A stretch of 52,381 nt of DNA, taken from contig NHNW01000098.1 in NCBI GenBank assembly GCA_002786025.1, forward strand, positions 1 to 52,381, written 5' to 3'. The stretch is from Zasmidium citrigriseum (Eukaryota; Ascomycota; Dothideomycetes; Mycosphaerellales; Mycosphaerellaceae). Position 1 is the first letter of the stretch; the number at the start of each line of letters is the position of its first letter. Shown here piece by piece: positions 1 to 11,479 of the stretch. Under the pieces are notes generated by a model. That model was given only the letters and a program-made list of their open reading frames with translations. It was not told where the DNA came from and did not search any database. Made by a program: the position numbers and the translations under genes.

Positions 1-118
1 ACCCTAACCCTAACCCTAACCCTAACCCTAACCCTAACCCTAACCCTAACCCTAACCCTAACCCTAACCCTAACCCTAACCCTAACCCTAACCCTAACCC
101 TAACCCTAACCCTAACCC
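1..118. repeat. telomere repeat (CCCTAA)n
   Basis: About 19.7 perfect CCCTAA units at the very start of the window, ending in an extra C before the subtelomere. The C-rich strand reads 5' to 3' from the end, so this is the left physical end of a chromosome; the TTAGGG unit is the usual one of filamentous fungi. The array shows no RIP or degenerate units. Confidence 0.99.
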
Positions 119-120
119 CG

Positions 121-281
121 GTCACGTGACGCCAAGGCCAAGTCACGTGACGCTAACCACGTGATGTCGGTCATGTAACAGTAGTTATGTAACGGTGGTC
201 ATGTAACAATAGTTATATAACGGTGGTTATGTAACGTTAACTACGTAACGTTAGTTATGTAATGGTAGTTATATAATAGCG
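121..281. repeat. 14-bp subtelomeric tandem array with CACGTG core
   Basis: After one displaced unit at 121-131, ten units start at 142, 156, 170, 184, 198, 212, 226, 240, 254 and 268, an exact 14-bp period. The unit is close to GTCACGTGACG plus three bases, so its core is the E-box palindrome GTCACGTGAC. Units nearest the telomere are intact; later ones read CATGTAA, TATGTAA and TATATAA, the products of C-to-T change at CA on either strand. E-boxes are bound by bHLH proteins (Cbf1-type) in fungi; a telomere-related role is inference. Confidence 0.93.
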
Positions 282-430
282 AGGCTATGTTATGTAATTT
301 AAAGTTACGTAAGCGCGAGGCTACGTTATATAACTTTCTTATATAAGTAATTATGTTATAATAAGGCTAGGTTATATAATACGGAATGTCGCTATATTAC
401 ATAGTATAATTATGTAATGCGAAAACTAGG
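279..430. repeat. degenerate subtelomeric repeat (GCGAGGCTA...TTATRTAA)
   Basis: Imperfect copies of a GCGAGGCTAYGTTATRTAA-like unit start near 279, 315, 361 and, weaker, 423, spaced 36-50 bp. They follow directly on the 14-bp array and look like a RIP-eroded continuation of subtelomeric satellite sequence. Nothing coding was seen between 282 and about 480. Confidence 0.6.
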
Positions 431-540
431 CTATAAGATGTACTTACTATATACGGTCGTATAGGAGCGAAAAAGCGAGGTAGAATAAGACTTTATATAT
501 AACAACGTTGTTTTAAGTTATACTATATATAGAAGTCCGC

Positions 541-2455
541 CTTACGTACTACTTAGCCCTAACGCGGGACTATAATAACCTTATTATTAATAGCTATCCG
601 TAGTAAGAGATCCGTATTAAGTAGCTTAGATTCGTCGTCGGACGAAGAACTAGGACTAGGACTAATTAATCTACTACGATCGACGCTAGCTAGTTTACGA
701 CGTAGGCGAAGTAGCTCCTATATCTAGGTAATATACTATTAGATATATACGAGAATATAGACGAAATTAAAACTATCGTCGGCGATAAGGATATAGGCCG
801 CCCGAAGGTACGTTAACGCTACTCGACATTTAATTAATATAGCCTCGGATAGCTAGTCGTCGGAGAGGAAGTACTAGATAATATAAAGATATATAAGACC
901 GAGCTAGATCGAGGCGGAGATGCCGAACGCTTCTATCGGCTTACGGATCCTATCTAAAATCTAATCTAATTAGATGCCCGTATTACTAAGAATAATCTTA
1001 AAGAGTTAATAGGTATAGATACGGTTACTATATAAAGCCGGAGCTACCTTAAACGGTAGTCGAGTCTAGCTATCCTATTCCTTAACCTAGATAGATATCG
1101 CTATAAAGACGGCGGATATAGTAAAACGTATAAAGTCGACATCGCTTAGGCGGCGGAAGCCCTCGGGTATTAACCTATAGGCGGGCTTAAGGAGCGTAAG
1201 AGTAGTTATAGTAATAGTATAAAAAGGAGATCTAATAATATAGGAACTATAAGGGGTACCTAGGGCCGAACTAGACCGCTTAAGGAGCGATATATAAAAT
1301 CGATACGCGGTACGGAGGCGATCTACGATATCGTCTATCTAGACAAAAACGGTTAGAGTAGGTTCGCTTATAGCCTATTCTAGGGAGCGAGCGATATTAT
1401 TATCTAGAGAAGACCGTAAAGTTCTATTAAGACGTCGGTTAAACGCGATACGTAGATCGTCCGGTAGTTCTATAGTAGACAATACGTTACGAAGCTTTTC
1501 TACTACGCCCTTATCCCTTAAGTCGATCCCGGATAAGAAGAATGTAATCTATAACCGAACATTAGAAACCTCTCCTATCGGGAAATAGCGCCTAGATAGA
1601 AATAGACTCGGTAGATTATTCGTTAGCCTTATAATCTTCCGTTATCGTTACGCTATATATCGAATAGATAATATTATAACATATATATAAAGGACCTCTA
1701 GTCGTACTAACGCTACTCGGACGTTAATTATCTCTAGGCTAGCGGCACCCGCGAAGCTAGGCGGAGTAAAGTAAAATAAAGCGACGATAGCCCCCGGGCA
1801 AGTGTTCTATATTATCTTAATACGAGATAGATTATAAGTAAGGATAGGAATATATGTCCCGGGGTTATAATACGGATCCGTTAATGTCGTTACTAGGACA
1901 AACCTCTCGCGCTAGATAACTTTACGAGAGGCCCGAGTAACTACTTTATTAACCCGATTAAGTATATAATCCGCCGTATACCGCTAGCTACGTAGGTAAT
2001 GCTCGTTAACTATATAGATAGAGGAGTTAAAGCATACATTTGTTATAAATATCTACTAGCGTACCTCGGGGTAGATAACGTCGAGGTAAGATAATCTACT
2101 ATCTATACTATAAGAGGTTTATACGAATCCGGCTTATAAGAATACTAAAGACGGTCGACGGTTAATATAGAAGAAGAATAAGAAGAGGGAAGTAGGAGAA
2201 CAAAGGAGACAAATAAGTAGTAATGGATTTACGGTTAGGTATTAATAGACTTAACCGCGAGATACCCGTAAAGTAAAAAGGTAGACTAGGACCGGGATCG
2301 AAGCGTATCGTATAGCGTAAAGGATATTATCGGTTATTGCGGGAACGAGTAACACGACTAGATTAACATACGGCGAAGCGAAGTATATCTTAAGCAAACA
2401 TATAAGATAGAATATAGAGGTTAAGAAATATCTAAAGAGGGACATTTTACCTAGT
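541..2455 (+). pseudogene. RIP-inactivated telomere-adjacent gene, unknown product
   Basis: One reading frame (codons starting at 541, 721, 1945) can be followed for about 640 codons with only TAG/TAA interruptions, no TGA and no frame change, so it is a real gene killed by RIP. Recognisable stretches include YKDGGYSKTYKVDIA near 1090, YLDKNGxSRFAYS near 1340, NYFINPIKYIIRRIP near 1940 and RGVKAYICYKYLLAYLGVDN near 2025, then a Glu/Arg-rich tail. The frame ends near 2,455 in a copy of the CTAATTAG-type motif (CCTAGTTAAATA). The start is not fixed. I do not recognise the family: telomere-linked helicase (RecQ type) genes often occupy this position, but no helicase motif was seen. Being the first gene after the satellite repeats, it may be a multicopy subtelomeric gene, which would explain its targeting by RIP. 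Confidence 0.55.
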
Positions 2456-2930
2456 TAAATAAAACAAGACTATATTCTAACCCTTAAATGCAACTTAGTT
2501 AGACTAGTATAAGTCGGAGTATTCGACTAAGTAGGCAAGAACCCGGTAAATACGACACACTACGAATAATAATAGTATATTAGGTAGTATAGGAGACGGA
2601 AGATTAATATTAGACCCGCCCTAAGGGAATATTATTATCTTCGAAGCAAAGTCTAGGAAATCTAAACTAGTTAGATTAGTAGTTACTAGTTTCGACTAAG
2701 TAGACAAGAAGTTAGTTAACATAACACTAGGCAAATACTATATAGTAGCATAATAACAACGATAAAGCGTTTATAGATTATAGAGGGTCGTAAGGACTAT
2801 AGAGTTAGACCCGGTATCGGTATAGAAGAGTACGACATATATTACATATAGTAGAGAGTACACCTACCCGTCTATATCCATCTAAATAGTCTTACCTAGC
2901 CTTTATCGTAACAAACTTAACTTAGTTTAG
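2437..2930. other. non-coding stretch with clustered palindromic motifs
   Basis: No coherent reading frame was found. The stretch holds several CTAGTTAG-type elements: near 2449-2470, a pair at about 2487-2545 (TTAGTTAGACTAGTATAAG, then CGACTAAGTAGGCAAGAA), and another pair at about 2648-2712 with the same two-part layout. The paired layout, two motifs about 40 bp apart, recurs inside a helicase intron near 28,540. Confidence 0.5.
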
Positions 2931-3890
2931 CTCTATTATACTCCTCTATCTACTATACTACTAATACTATACCCGAGTCGCAAGTTCTAGGACTAGAATC
3001 TCTTCTAGATAGGAGAGAGAGACGTATTCGTTTAGTATCTTACGATCGAATCTAGCACCCCTTAGCTAAGGCTAGTAGTTAGGTTCGTCGTCGTCTTTTA
3101 TTTCGCTTAGACGTCGGAGGCGAAAGCCTATATACCTCGTGCTATTATAGAAAGCTACCCCGCCTCGCCGACTACTAAAACGATAGTCGCGAAGGGTACG
3201 CTAATAAGCATCTCCCCGTAGAAACTCGGTAATTAGTATAAAGCGCGAGTAGCTCTCTATACGTTTAGAGCTACTTTAAAGTTCCCGGAAATGTCGAGGT
3301 TTACCGTAATAGAGGAGCTAACTAGAACGTACGATAGTGTAACGAATCTAGGTAACGCCCGTCTCGAGGTCGACACGGTAGTAAATTAAGCGGATCTCGG
3401 TCTTTACCTATAGTAGTATAGTAGGATAGGTATAGCCGCTAATAACGAAGCGAGCTAGCCGAAGGAATCGTCTACCTTTACCTAGGATAGTCTTACTAAC
3501 TTAGTTTTCGATAGGAGCCTAGATAGGTCAGCGACTAATAGAGCCGCCTATAATCCGTTAGTATAGAACTCTATATAGTAAAGACGGCTTACGAACTAAG
3601 CGAAGCCGCGCTTATAGCGGCGAAAGATCTAGGAGACGGCGTAGGATTCGTAATAGCGCCTATAGCCGACTAACTCGATCCTAGTAGTATTAAGTAGGAT
3701 AATTAATCTTCGGAAAGTAGGCGCGACCGCCCTTATCGCGAGTGTAAGGTAGAAGAAGCTAGAGGGGAAGCGAGAGAAGTTAAAAGGAACACGGTAGCGG
3801 CCCGTACATAACGCACGGACATAGAACATATATAGCGATAGTAACTTAGGCGAAGACATCTATAGGCGACTACCTTAGAGGTATATAACT
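2930..3890 (+). pseudogene. RIP-inactivated gene, unknown product
   Basis: A frame with codons beginning at 3063, 3123, 3183 and 3279 stays free of anything but TAG/TAA to about 3,565 and includes KAYIPRAIIESYPASPTTK and KFPEMSRFTVIEELTRTYD. Near 3,570 the coding frame changes by two bases and continues as TAYELSEAALIAAKDLGDG followed by a basic, Glu/Arg-rich tail to about 3,890. The change may be a short intron or an indel. A half-mutated palindrome copy, CTAATTGG, lies just downstream at 3897-3904. The family is not recognised. The opposite-strand open frame at 3629-3859 is a composition shadow of this gene. Confidence 0.5.
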
Positions 3891-4399
3891 TTATAGCTAA
3901 TTGGATAAATCGCCTCGCTACTAAACGTACTACGAACGAACTAATTAGATAAGATTTCGCTCTAGGGTCCCTAGTAGGTACGCCGACAATATACGTAAAT
4001 CTAAGCTAGGGTAGTATTATCGGTAGTTTCTAAACTAATTAGGTACAAAGTCCTGTTCGTAACGATATAAGACTAAACGCAAACCCCGTTTATAACTATT
4101 TCCAACTCTCGCTAGCTTCCGAGTCCTATATATTATATATCTCGTAGAGGGTTACTTCTATTAGGATAGGAGTTAGGCGTATGTCGTAATAGTATTAAGA
4201 GGGGTACGTTGTCGGATTAGGTAATGTCTCTTCTCGTCGTCGCTCGACTATTTACTCGAAATTAGCGTAGGTAAGTATTAGAGGAGTATCGTTATTATCC
4301 GGGATAGTAGGTATATCTCGTAGGCTCTAACTCGTACCGGATAGATAGGTAAGGCGTAAGGGAAACCCCCGAGGACCTTCTATACTAGGGCTTAGCCTT

Positions 4400-5832
4400 A
4401 TCTATACGATAGATAATATAGAGTATTCGAAGTCGTCCTCGAGTATCTTGTCGTTAAATTCCGGTATAAAATAGTCTAGGTCGGAATTACTAGACTATAA
4501 CAACTAGTCTCGAGCCTACTATACGGCTAATATTAGGATGTTAATGTCGTTAACTACTCGACGGTAGTCTAGCTACGAGTACCGCTCGAAGTATAGCCGA
4601 TAAAGTACTCGGAGTCGTAGTATACTCTACTAAAGATTATCTACCTAGCGGAGAGAGGTGCCTAGATCGGGCATAGAATAGTATAATACGACTATATAAT
4701 ATAAGCTTAGCTATGTCCCTAGCTCTATACTAGCGTCGAGTCTAGTAGTTACGTAAGGTAACGACTCTCCTAACGGATTAGTCCTACCGAGCGAATTAAG
4801 AAAGGTATATAGATACATCGACTCCCTACAATTACTATAGGCGACGGTAGGCTAACTATAACAATCGTCGAAGCGTATTACGTTAACCCGAAGCCGAATC
4901 GCTAATACGTTATACGCCGTAGCCGTAGTTAACTACTATAGGCGTCGCCGTAGTTATTCCGTAAGTCGACCCTAATATACCGCCGTCGACGTCCGTATTA
5001 ACTCTAGATATATAGCGGCGAGTATACTAAGGGGTGTAAGAAGATTGCTAGAGTCTCTAGTAATAGACTAACCCCGTCGCATTATAATTCGTATATCCCG
5101 ATACGCCTACGACTCTAGTTCTTCTAAGGACTTAGTTAACTATATACCTAGCCTAGGTCTACGATCCCTCTAGTAGTTAAACTCGAATATCCTAGCGTAT
5201 AAATCGGGCGTAGCGGAATTTACTCTAAAGCGATTACCTAGTACCCGCAATAGCCGGAATACGTCTAATAGGCGAGTTTCTAGACGTTGTCTACGCTAAG
5301 CGTCTCGAAGATAGTATAATTCTAATAGGACGTCGTAGTATATAAGGTACTTATTATCTATACCGTCGGGAAGAGGTATACTAGGATAGTAGGTAGACTA
5401 TACTACCGAAAGGCGACGGATGTATAAGCCTAGCGTATATAGCGGAACTAAGTACTCGATATCCGTAGTATTATTACGAGGATCTAGCCTAGCCGTAATG
5501 TAGACGCTTATAATAACTAGGTTAGGATAGGATACCCGCTATTCTATTATAGTCGATCTCTAGTACTCGGCGATTAGTATATAAAGGCCGGGTTATAGAT
5601 AAGGATCGCCCTCGAACGTTAAAAGACAAAAGGCGTTCCTATACATAACTATAGTAGCGGTCTCGCGATCGAGTATATTAAACGCGGGATATAAAGGTAA
5701 GAAGTCGTAGACGTATTTACTTTGTCGCCCGTTATCGTATATAATAACCGGGTAGTTAGAGTAGGTTAACTCGCGCTCGAATATTATCGCTCGCACCTCC
5801 GGCGGTATCCGACTAAACGTTAATAGAGACAT
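4400..5832 (-). pseudogene. F-box-like (2EXR-type) protein, RIP-inactivated
   Basis: The first 80 codons from an intact ATG at 5832 are open. They begin MSLLTFSRIPPEVRAIIFER, which resembles the LPPEIRxxIxE opening of fungal F-box/2EXR proteins, followed by a section with Leu, Tyr and an aromatic-rich FCLLTFEGDPYL run. From 5592 downward the same frame continues with only RIP-type TAG/TAA stops, e.g. RLDPRNNTTDIEYLVPLYTL near 5480-5420. The lower boundary is uncertain; coding character persists to at least 4,740. Such proteins usually act as substrate adaptors or are lineage-specific expansions of unknown role; the assignment rests on the N-terminal motif only. It faces away from the telomere-side genes. 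Confidence 0.5.
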
Positions 5833-6454
5833 AGCGGTACGGTATTAGATATAGAGATTAAATAAAAAGGGCGTTAGGAGGAGAATTAAAGTTTATAGCG
5901 CGAGATACGGAGGGGAAAGTTAACGATAGTTATATAGACGCGTAAAGTATACGTAACGGGAAGTAGATAATACCGACCGCTATAGCGGACCGCTCCGAGG
6001 GCTATAATCGATAGGGGCGCGAACTAATCCTATTATACGCTATTACGGATAGATATGTCTATACTATAAAACGTTAACATTATATATAAAATACAACCCC
6101 CGAACACGCGGATAATAGCGTGTAGCTAGTATAGCCGTAAATAGGTTATAATTAGGGGCAATACCTACGATTAGCTTAAAACCTAGTTAATAGAAACAGC
6201 CCGATCGATGGAACTAAGTGTTATATACGAAGTAATATAAAGGGTATACCTAGCCGTACCCGACTTAAGTATAATAATCGGCCGATATGTACCCTATAAC
6301 TAATTAGTTAATATAATAGTACTAATCGGGACACCGGCGAAACGCTAGACTTTTGGACCAATTAGCTTAAAACCCCCGTATAATATACCCCGTAGCGAAG
6401 AGTCCCGTAAACCCGTCGAAATATAAGGTTCGGGCGATAACGTAGTATAGCGTA
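5833..6454. other. intergenic, with half-mutated palindrome copies
   Basis: No gene seen. It holds an exact CTAATTAG at 6300-6307 and a more ancestral copy, TTTTGGACCAATTAGC, at about 6351-6366 that still keeps CCAA on one side. A similar half-mutated CTAATTGG lies at 6463-6470, in the 3' end of the next minus-strand gene. Confidence 0.5.
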
Positions 6455-6774
6455 GTATCGGACTAATTGGTCGTAAAACTCTCTCCTCCTATATAACTAA
6501 TACTTTAAGTCGAATGTATTTCGTCGGTAAGACTAGCGTCGGGGAACTCGTAGATAGCGTTAAGGAAATCGTCGAGCGCTTACGTAAGGGGAAGTACGTC
6601 TTTACTCGGATAGGACGAGAATAAAGTAATATAAGCCCGAACGGCTACGACGAGATACTTAATCGGTCCTAGATTAAGGGGTCCTAAGGCTAGGCGGCCT
6701 AGTAAGTTAGTAAGTACTAGGTAGACGATATAATAATAGACGAGTATATACGACGAGTAAGGGCTTAGAGACAT
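6455..6774 (-). pseudogene. small unknown gene with hydrophobic N-terminus
   Basis: From ATG at 6774 the first 64 codons are open (MSLSPYSSYILVYYYIVYLV...), then a TAA that fits a mutated Gln codon, then the frame continues LDDFLNAIYEFPDASLTDE and ends near 6,460 where GACCAATTAG on the minus strand marks a palindrome copy. About 100 codons in all. The N-terminal third is Tyr/Leu/Val-rich and could be a membrane segment. No family recognised; it could also be the remnant of a longer gene. Confidence 0.35.
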
Positions 6775-6899
6775 TTAACTATAACCTTTAGGTAATGCTA
6801 GCTACCTTTCCCTTAGAACTATTACAAGAATAGAATGTTATATAATTGTAATCCGGGGTTAGGTATATAACCGTCCGCCGCGAAGACACCGGGTAAGTA

Positions 6900-7500
6900 T
6901 AGTAACTATATTACGACCTAAGATTCGACTTCGATGTCGGGCGTATTTAGGAGATAGAGTTCGACGACGACGGATAATCGCTAAATACTATCGATGTACT
7001 AGTTATAGGGACTAAGATACGGTAATACTAAAGTATCGTAGAGGACCCTATATTCGAGGACCTATTAACGGGGAGTAAGACTATTCGAATAGAACGCCGG
7101 GATACTAGCGACTGTCGATATAATTAGAGAGAAGATGCCGACCGGTCTCGGCGGGGAGTTAACTAGTCATAGACGTCCGTAAGATTAGTAGGATAAGAAG
7201 ACCTCGCGGCTACCCCGATAATTAAGCGGAGGTTAGGATGAAATTTAGCGTCTACGCCGGAGGATAAGGTAGTTAAAGGGTTAAAATCGTAGCTAGTTAG
7301 GCGAATAAATCGGCTAGAGCGTTTGTCTATTAGTAGTAGATAGTTAAGGTTTATAACAAAGCGTAGCTATGTAAGAGGCTAGGGCTAGAGTCGCAACACG
7401 TACGGCGACCGGCCCGAGCTATACATACGTATATGAATAAATAATAGCCGTAAGACGGGGTAGAATGTTAATAAGCTAATTAGTTACGAAAGTCTAGACG
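6900..7500 (+). pseudogene. RIP-inactivated gene, unknown product
   Basis: A plus-strand frame of about 190 codons is interrupted only by TAG/TAA: it includes NTIDVLVIGTKIR near 6990, IVEDPIFEDLLTGSKTIRIE near 7035 and ATPIIKRRLG near 7215, and ends in a basic segment. It is followed at 7632 by GTAATTTCTAAGCTAATTAG, an intron-donor-like GTAA joined to the palindromic motif. Function unknown. Confidence 0.45.
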
Positions 7501-7879
7501 TAGGTTATTCGACGTCTCCTACTCGACGAGGGAACATCTAGGTAACTACTTAGTAGAAACATACTACATTATAGATTAATATATAGACTTAGTTAATATC
7601 GATACCTACAAACTTATACTAGGCGGATGTAGGGTAATTTCTAAGCTAATTAGTCTAAAACCTAGGACGACGATATAAGATTAGTAGTACTTACGGCGAC
7701 GCTATAGAAGATAGATGTAAGGTGTTAAGACCGTAGACAAGATTAATAAGATTTGCAATTAAGCTAAAGGATAGAATCGCCCTAACAACCTATATAATCG
7801 AGCTTAACCGTAGTTATAACGTAGCTAGTTACCGAGGTAATTACTTAGTACTATCGGCCGTAGTATATCGTACTCTATT

Positions 7880-8770
7880 CCGGTCTGTCTAGGCCTATCT
7901 CGTCGAAACCCGACGAATCCCGCTACTAACATTAGTAGTCGTATTGCTACATCTATAGTATCTACTAGCGAACCTTATACTCGCTCTCGCCTATATTATC
8001 CTTACTAGTATCGATAAGGGTAGCGAAGGAGAGGAGGATAGCGCGCTTAAACGCCTTAGCGTTTCTACTACTATAGTTATCCCTATTATCTTTATCGCTA
8101 AAGCGGCGGTAAAGACGAATACTAGAGAGCGGCGGGGCGTTAATAAACTACTCGATCGGGAAGACGGTATACTTCTAGTCTTCGAATTTAATAAAGAAGA
8201 CATCGGTACTACCGAAAGTCTTAACGGCGTAGATAGGAGTCTTAGGTACCCTAATAGTCGGTAGAGGGATAGCATCGGCGACATAGAGAGCGAGCGGTTA
8301 TATCTTAATAAATGCCTTACGAACTTTATAGAGGCCTCGCTCTCGCTTTCTAGTAAACGTATCGAAGAGATTACGGTCTTAGATTATAGTAGTATTTGCT
8401 ATAAGAGCCTTAACGAAATCGACGGAGAGCGAGTTAGGTAACATGCTAGGGGGTAGTTAAACAAGTCCTCGAGCTTAAGAAAGAGGGGGAGGGTAAATAC
8501 CTTATTAGTCTATAACTAGGGTACCAGTTAAAGTAACAATAGGCCGTAGTAGAGGGTGCGTAGTAGGCTAAGTAGTTACTAGAGAAGGTATATCGCGGCT
8601 AAGTAGATAAGTAGAACGGTCGGAAGGTAAGGTAGTTGTTAATAGAGGTTTAGTTCTACGAGCCGACGTATACGTTTAAGAAACTAATGTCGGCGCTATA
8701 GCACCGCGGCTACCGGCCCGACCTATATAAAAATATGTAAAAGAATAGATACTATAAGTCTAATTAGAAG
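7880..8770 (+). pseudogene. RIP-inactivated gene with Gln-rich coiled coil
   Basis: The frame from about 8005 (TSIDKGSEGEEDSALKRLS) runs ~150 codons with a single TAG. A second coding block, in another frame from about 8450, reads VLELKKEGEGKYLISL and then has TAG at what were probably Gln codons in a helical, Lys/Glu-rich region, ending LYKNMxKNRYYKSN near 8755. The frame change between blocks suggests an intron or small indel around 8,430. The charged heptad-like second half suggests a coiled coil. TATA-like CCTATATAAAAATATG follows at 8721. Family unknown; I considered transposase but saw no catalytic motif. Confidence 0.45.
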
Positions 8771-9019
8771 CTAACTAGCTAACTAGGTAGAAAGGTCCCC
8801 GTATATACTACCTATTAATACCTACGCCCCGTAAAAATATACCTAATCGATAGTAAAACATAAAATATAAATAAAATGTGTTAGACTAAGCATTAAGCCG
8901 TATACTAAGGTAGCGACGCCTCGCTATCGTAGTACACGTGTACTATAAAGTAGTAGTTTCTAAGCTAATTAGCTAAGAATTCCGCAACTAGTTACTCGGC
9001 CGATCTATTAGTAGATAAG

Positions 9020-10015
9020 CCGATACTATGCCTATATGTTAGAGGGCCGTATAGAGACTACATTCGCGGGTAGCTAGAGGCCGCCTATAACGAAGTATAG
9101 TTACTAAGCCTATCCGATGTCGAGTAGATTAATAAGGATAGCATCGGGCTAATTCGTAACTATCCCTATCGCTAAAGCGATAGCGTCTCGGATACGCTAT
9201 AACCTACGGGTAGTTATAGCACCCCTAGTAGGTAGGAAGCGGTCTATATAGCTATATACACCCTCGATAAGATGTTCGAATAGGTAAGGATCTAAGGGAC
9301 CTATTACTATACGACCTAGATTTATTAGTACTATACCTATAGCTAAGTAACGCCTAATATTACTTACGGATTACGAGCTACCGGAGACATCTTACTACTA
9401 ACTCGAGCTAGGTAGGGCTAGCGGTTCGGTAGATGTGCTAGAGAAATAGTATCTTACCTAACGTCCGGCCCGGGTCGTAGTCGACGAGATTAGGTTAGTC
9501 TATCGGTCCTATGCTAAGGGTTCGGTCGTACTTCCTATACCGAGACTCGAGGTAAATAGAGCGGATAAGACATAGCTTAACCGTACTAGAAGTATACCTA
9601 ACGCTGTCGATGTACTAGACGTAGAGACCGAAATACGGCCGAGCGCTATCCTCGAATATAACGCCGTACCGTAATAGCTATTCGCTCGGGGTGACGCTAT
9701 ACGACTAGTAGAGGACCGGATAAGACGTTATAGTTATAGTAGATAGTAGGAGTATAGTAGTACTATAGCCAGTCGATAAGGATAGGCGTAAGTAGGGATC
9801 TTAGGAGATCGACTAATAGGTTATAAAGTGTTATATAGCTACGTAAGGACGGAGGCCGTCTATAACACGATTAGCGAATAGTTTAATACACAACGATCGT
9901 AGTACGGCGGCGTACAAACGACGTTATAAATAGATAGTTATATCGTTTAGTTACTAGATAAGAGGAGGATGTAGGAATGTCCGACTAATCGGGGGAGAGG
10001 ACGTGTTAGAGGGTA
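9020..10015 (+). pseudogene. unknown gene, first of the head-to-tail series
   Basis: Several hundred bases translate in one frame with TAG/TAA only, best between 9,540 and 9,990 (TEIRPSAILEYNAVP, RGDAIRLVEDRIRRYSYS, YVRTEAVYNTISE). It includes NAVDVLDVETEIR near 9600, similar to the NTVDIL(G/N)IRxxI segment of the two downstream genes at the equivalent place. The gene is bracketed by motif copies at 8965-8972 and about 10,022. Many TAG stops stand where Trp would suit. Function unknown. Confidence 0.45.
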
Positions 10016-10329
10016 TCGTAACTAATTAGTATAAAGTTTATCGTCGAAAGAGAGGAAGGAATTTAGCGTAGAAGGGGAAAAGGCGAACCCTAAATATAGC
10101 GGGAAAGGTACGCTAAGAAACGGCCCGACCCGAGAAATATATGTAATAGAAGAAGGGACGATATATCTTTATCGATTGTCCTTAGATACATATAATATAA
10201 TACATTAATTGTATATTTATATATAATAGAAGTGCCTACGGAGCGTATAAGAAAGACACGGCGGTAAATGCTAGGCGAATGCCGACTTAGAGGAACTTTT
10301 AAACTAATTAGCTAAAAATTGCTACCCGC

Positions 10330-11060
10330 CTACACGCTTAGTACCGCTACTTTAAGAAGTAGAGGGTATAGTATCGCGGAGAATAGTATTAGGCTAGGTA
10401 CGAGCCGCGGTCTACGTAGCCTCGAGACTCTCCGATAGTACTCGCCGAAGATCGGCGGGTCCCGTACTATTTAGTAGAGGCGTCGTATAGACTACGGCTA
10501 TAGGCAGAAGATCTTCTATCGTCCGGAAATCCTAACTCTCTATTATCGTACGTCCTATAGCGGTTAGTAAAGTAATAAAGGTAGCCCTACTAGATAAGGA
10601 TAGATATACGAAGTACGATTAGGTCGAGATACTTACTAACTAGTATTATCTACGGCACCCCTCCCGTACCTAGTAGCTACTATAGGTAGAGTATAGTATA
10701 TAGGACATTAGGTGGATCTATCCTATATTCTAGTCCTTCGAATAATATATATACTCCTACCTAGGTATATAAGAATTAACATAGAAAGTCGAGGTCTAGC
10801 GTTTCTATAACTACGTGCTCGACACCGCGGGATATTCGCTTAATACCGTCGATAAACTATATATATAGTCTAGTATGTCGGCGTGCGGGATTGTCGTAGG
10901 TAACGCCGTACTCGTAGACCTATTAATTAGGCGAGAGGCCGTTAGAGTAAAAAAGGTCGATTATAGTAACCGAGAGGCTATTGTAATAGAGTAAGATAGA
11001 GAACGTAAGCCGTATACTAAGCCGAATCGTAGCTAATTAATCGAGAGTATCGATATTCGA
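10330..11060 (+). pseudogene. unknown gene, second of the head-to-tail series
   Basis: One plus frame carries VRPIAVSKVIKVALLDKDRY near 10,550, NYVLDTAGYSLNTVDKLY near 10,810 and IVVGNAVLVDLLIRREAVRV near 10,890, with TAG at many likely Trp positions. It has the NTVDxL segment of its neighbours but otherwise looks divergent. Motif copies flank it at 10304-10311 and near 11,107 (TTTAACTAGTTAG). The following 340 bases are purine-rich with TATA-like CCTATATAAG at 11,219, probably a promoter. Confidence 0.42.
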
Positions 11061-11479
11061 GTAGTAGAACGGGCGTTGCTTATATTAGGTAATCGAGTGT
11101 AAAAGAATTTAACTAGTTAGATAAAATAGCGAGCGGATAGTAATTATTATAATAACAAAGGGACACGTAGAAACTAACGAATATATATACTAAACAGAGA
11201 AGCGGTAAGCGGGCCGACCTATATAAGATAAGAACATATAAAAGAGAGAAGAGGTAGTAGAGGGCGGTCTAAAATTAGATCGACGGGAACTAATGCACCT
11301 ACCCTACGCGACACTATGTCTATACTATACTAACGCTAGTAATATAAGGAAACTCTACCTAACTTTAAGATAGCTAACTTTATGTCTACGTCTCTAACCC
11401 CTACCTATAGGGTAGTACTAGCTACTTAAATCTTAGGTCGAGTGTCGAGGTGATTTCTAGCTTAATTAGCTAAGATTTC

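Noticed and set aside
1830..2220. Telomere-linked RecQ helicase
   Set aside because: Position fits, but no Walker A, DExH or RecQ C-terminal motif could be read in the frame.
2251..2445. Open minus-strand frame of 64 codons, Leu/Tyr-rich, starting next to a motif copy
   Set aside because: Lies opposite the well-supported 541-2455 plus-strand frame; hydrophobic content follows from the TA-rich complement.
7991..8284. 97-codon open frame on the minus strand
   Set aside because: The plus strand carries a convincing coding frame here (TSIDKGSEGEEDSALKRLS onward); the minus frame is Ser/Leu-rich complement.
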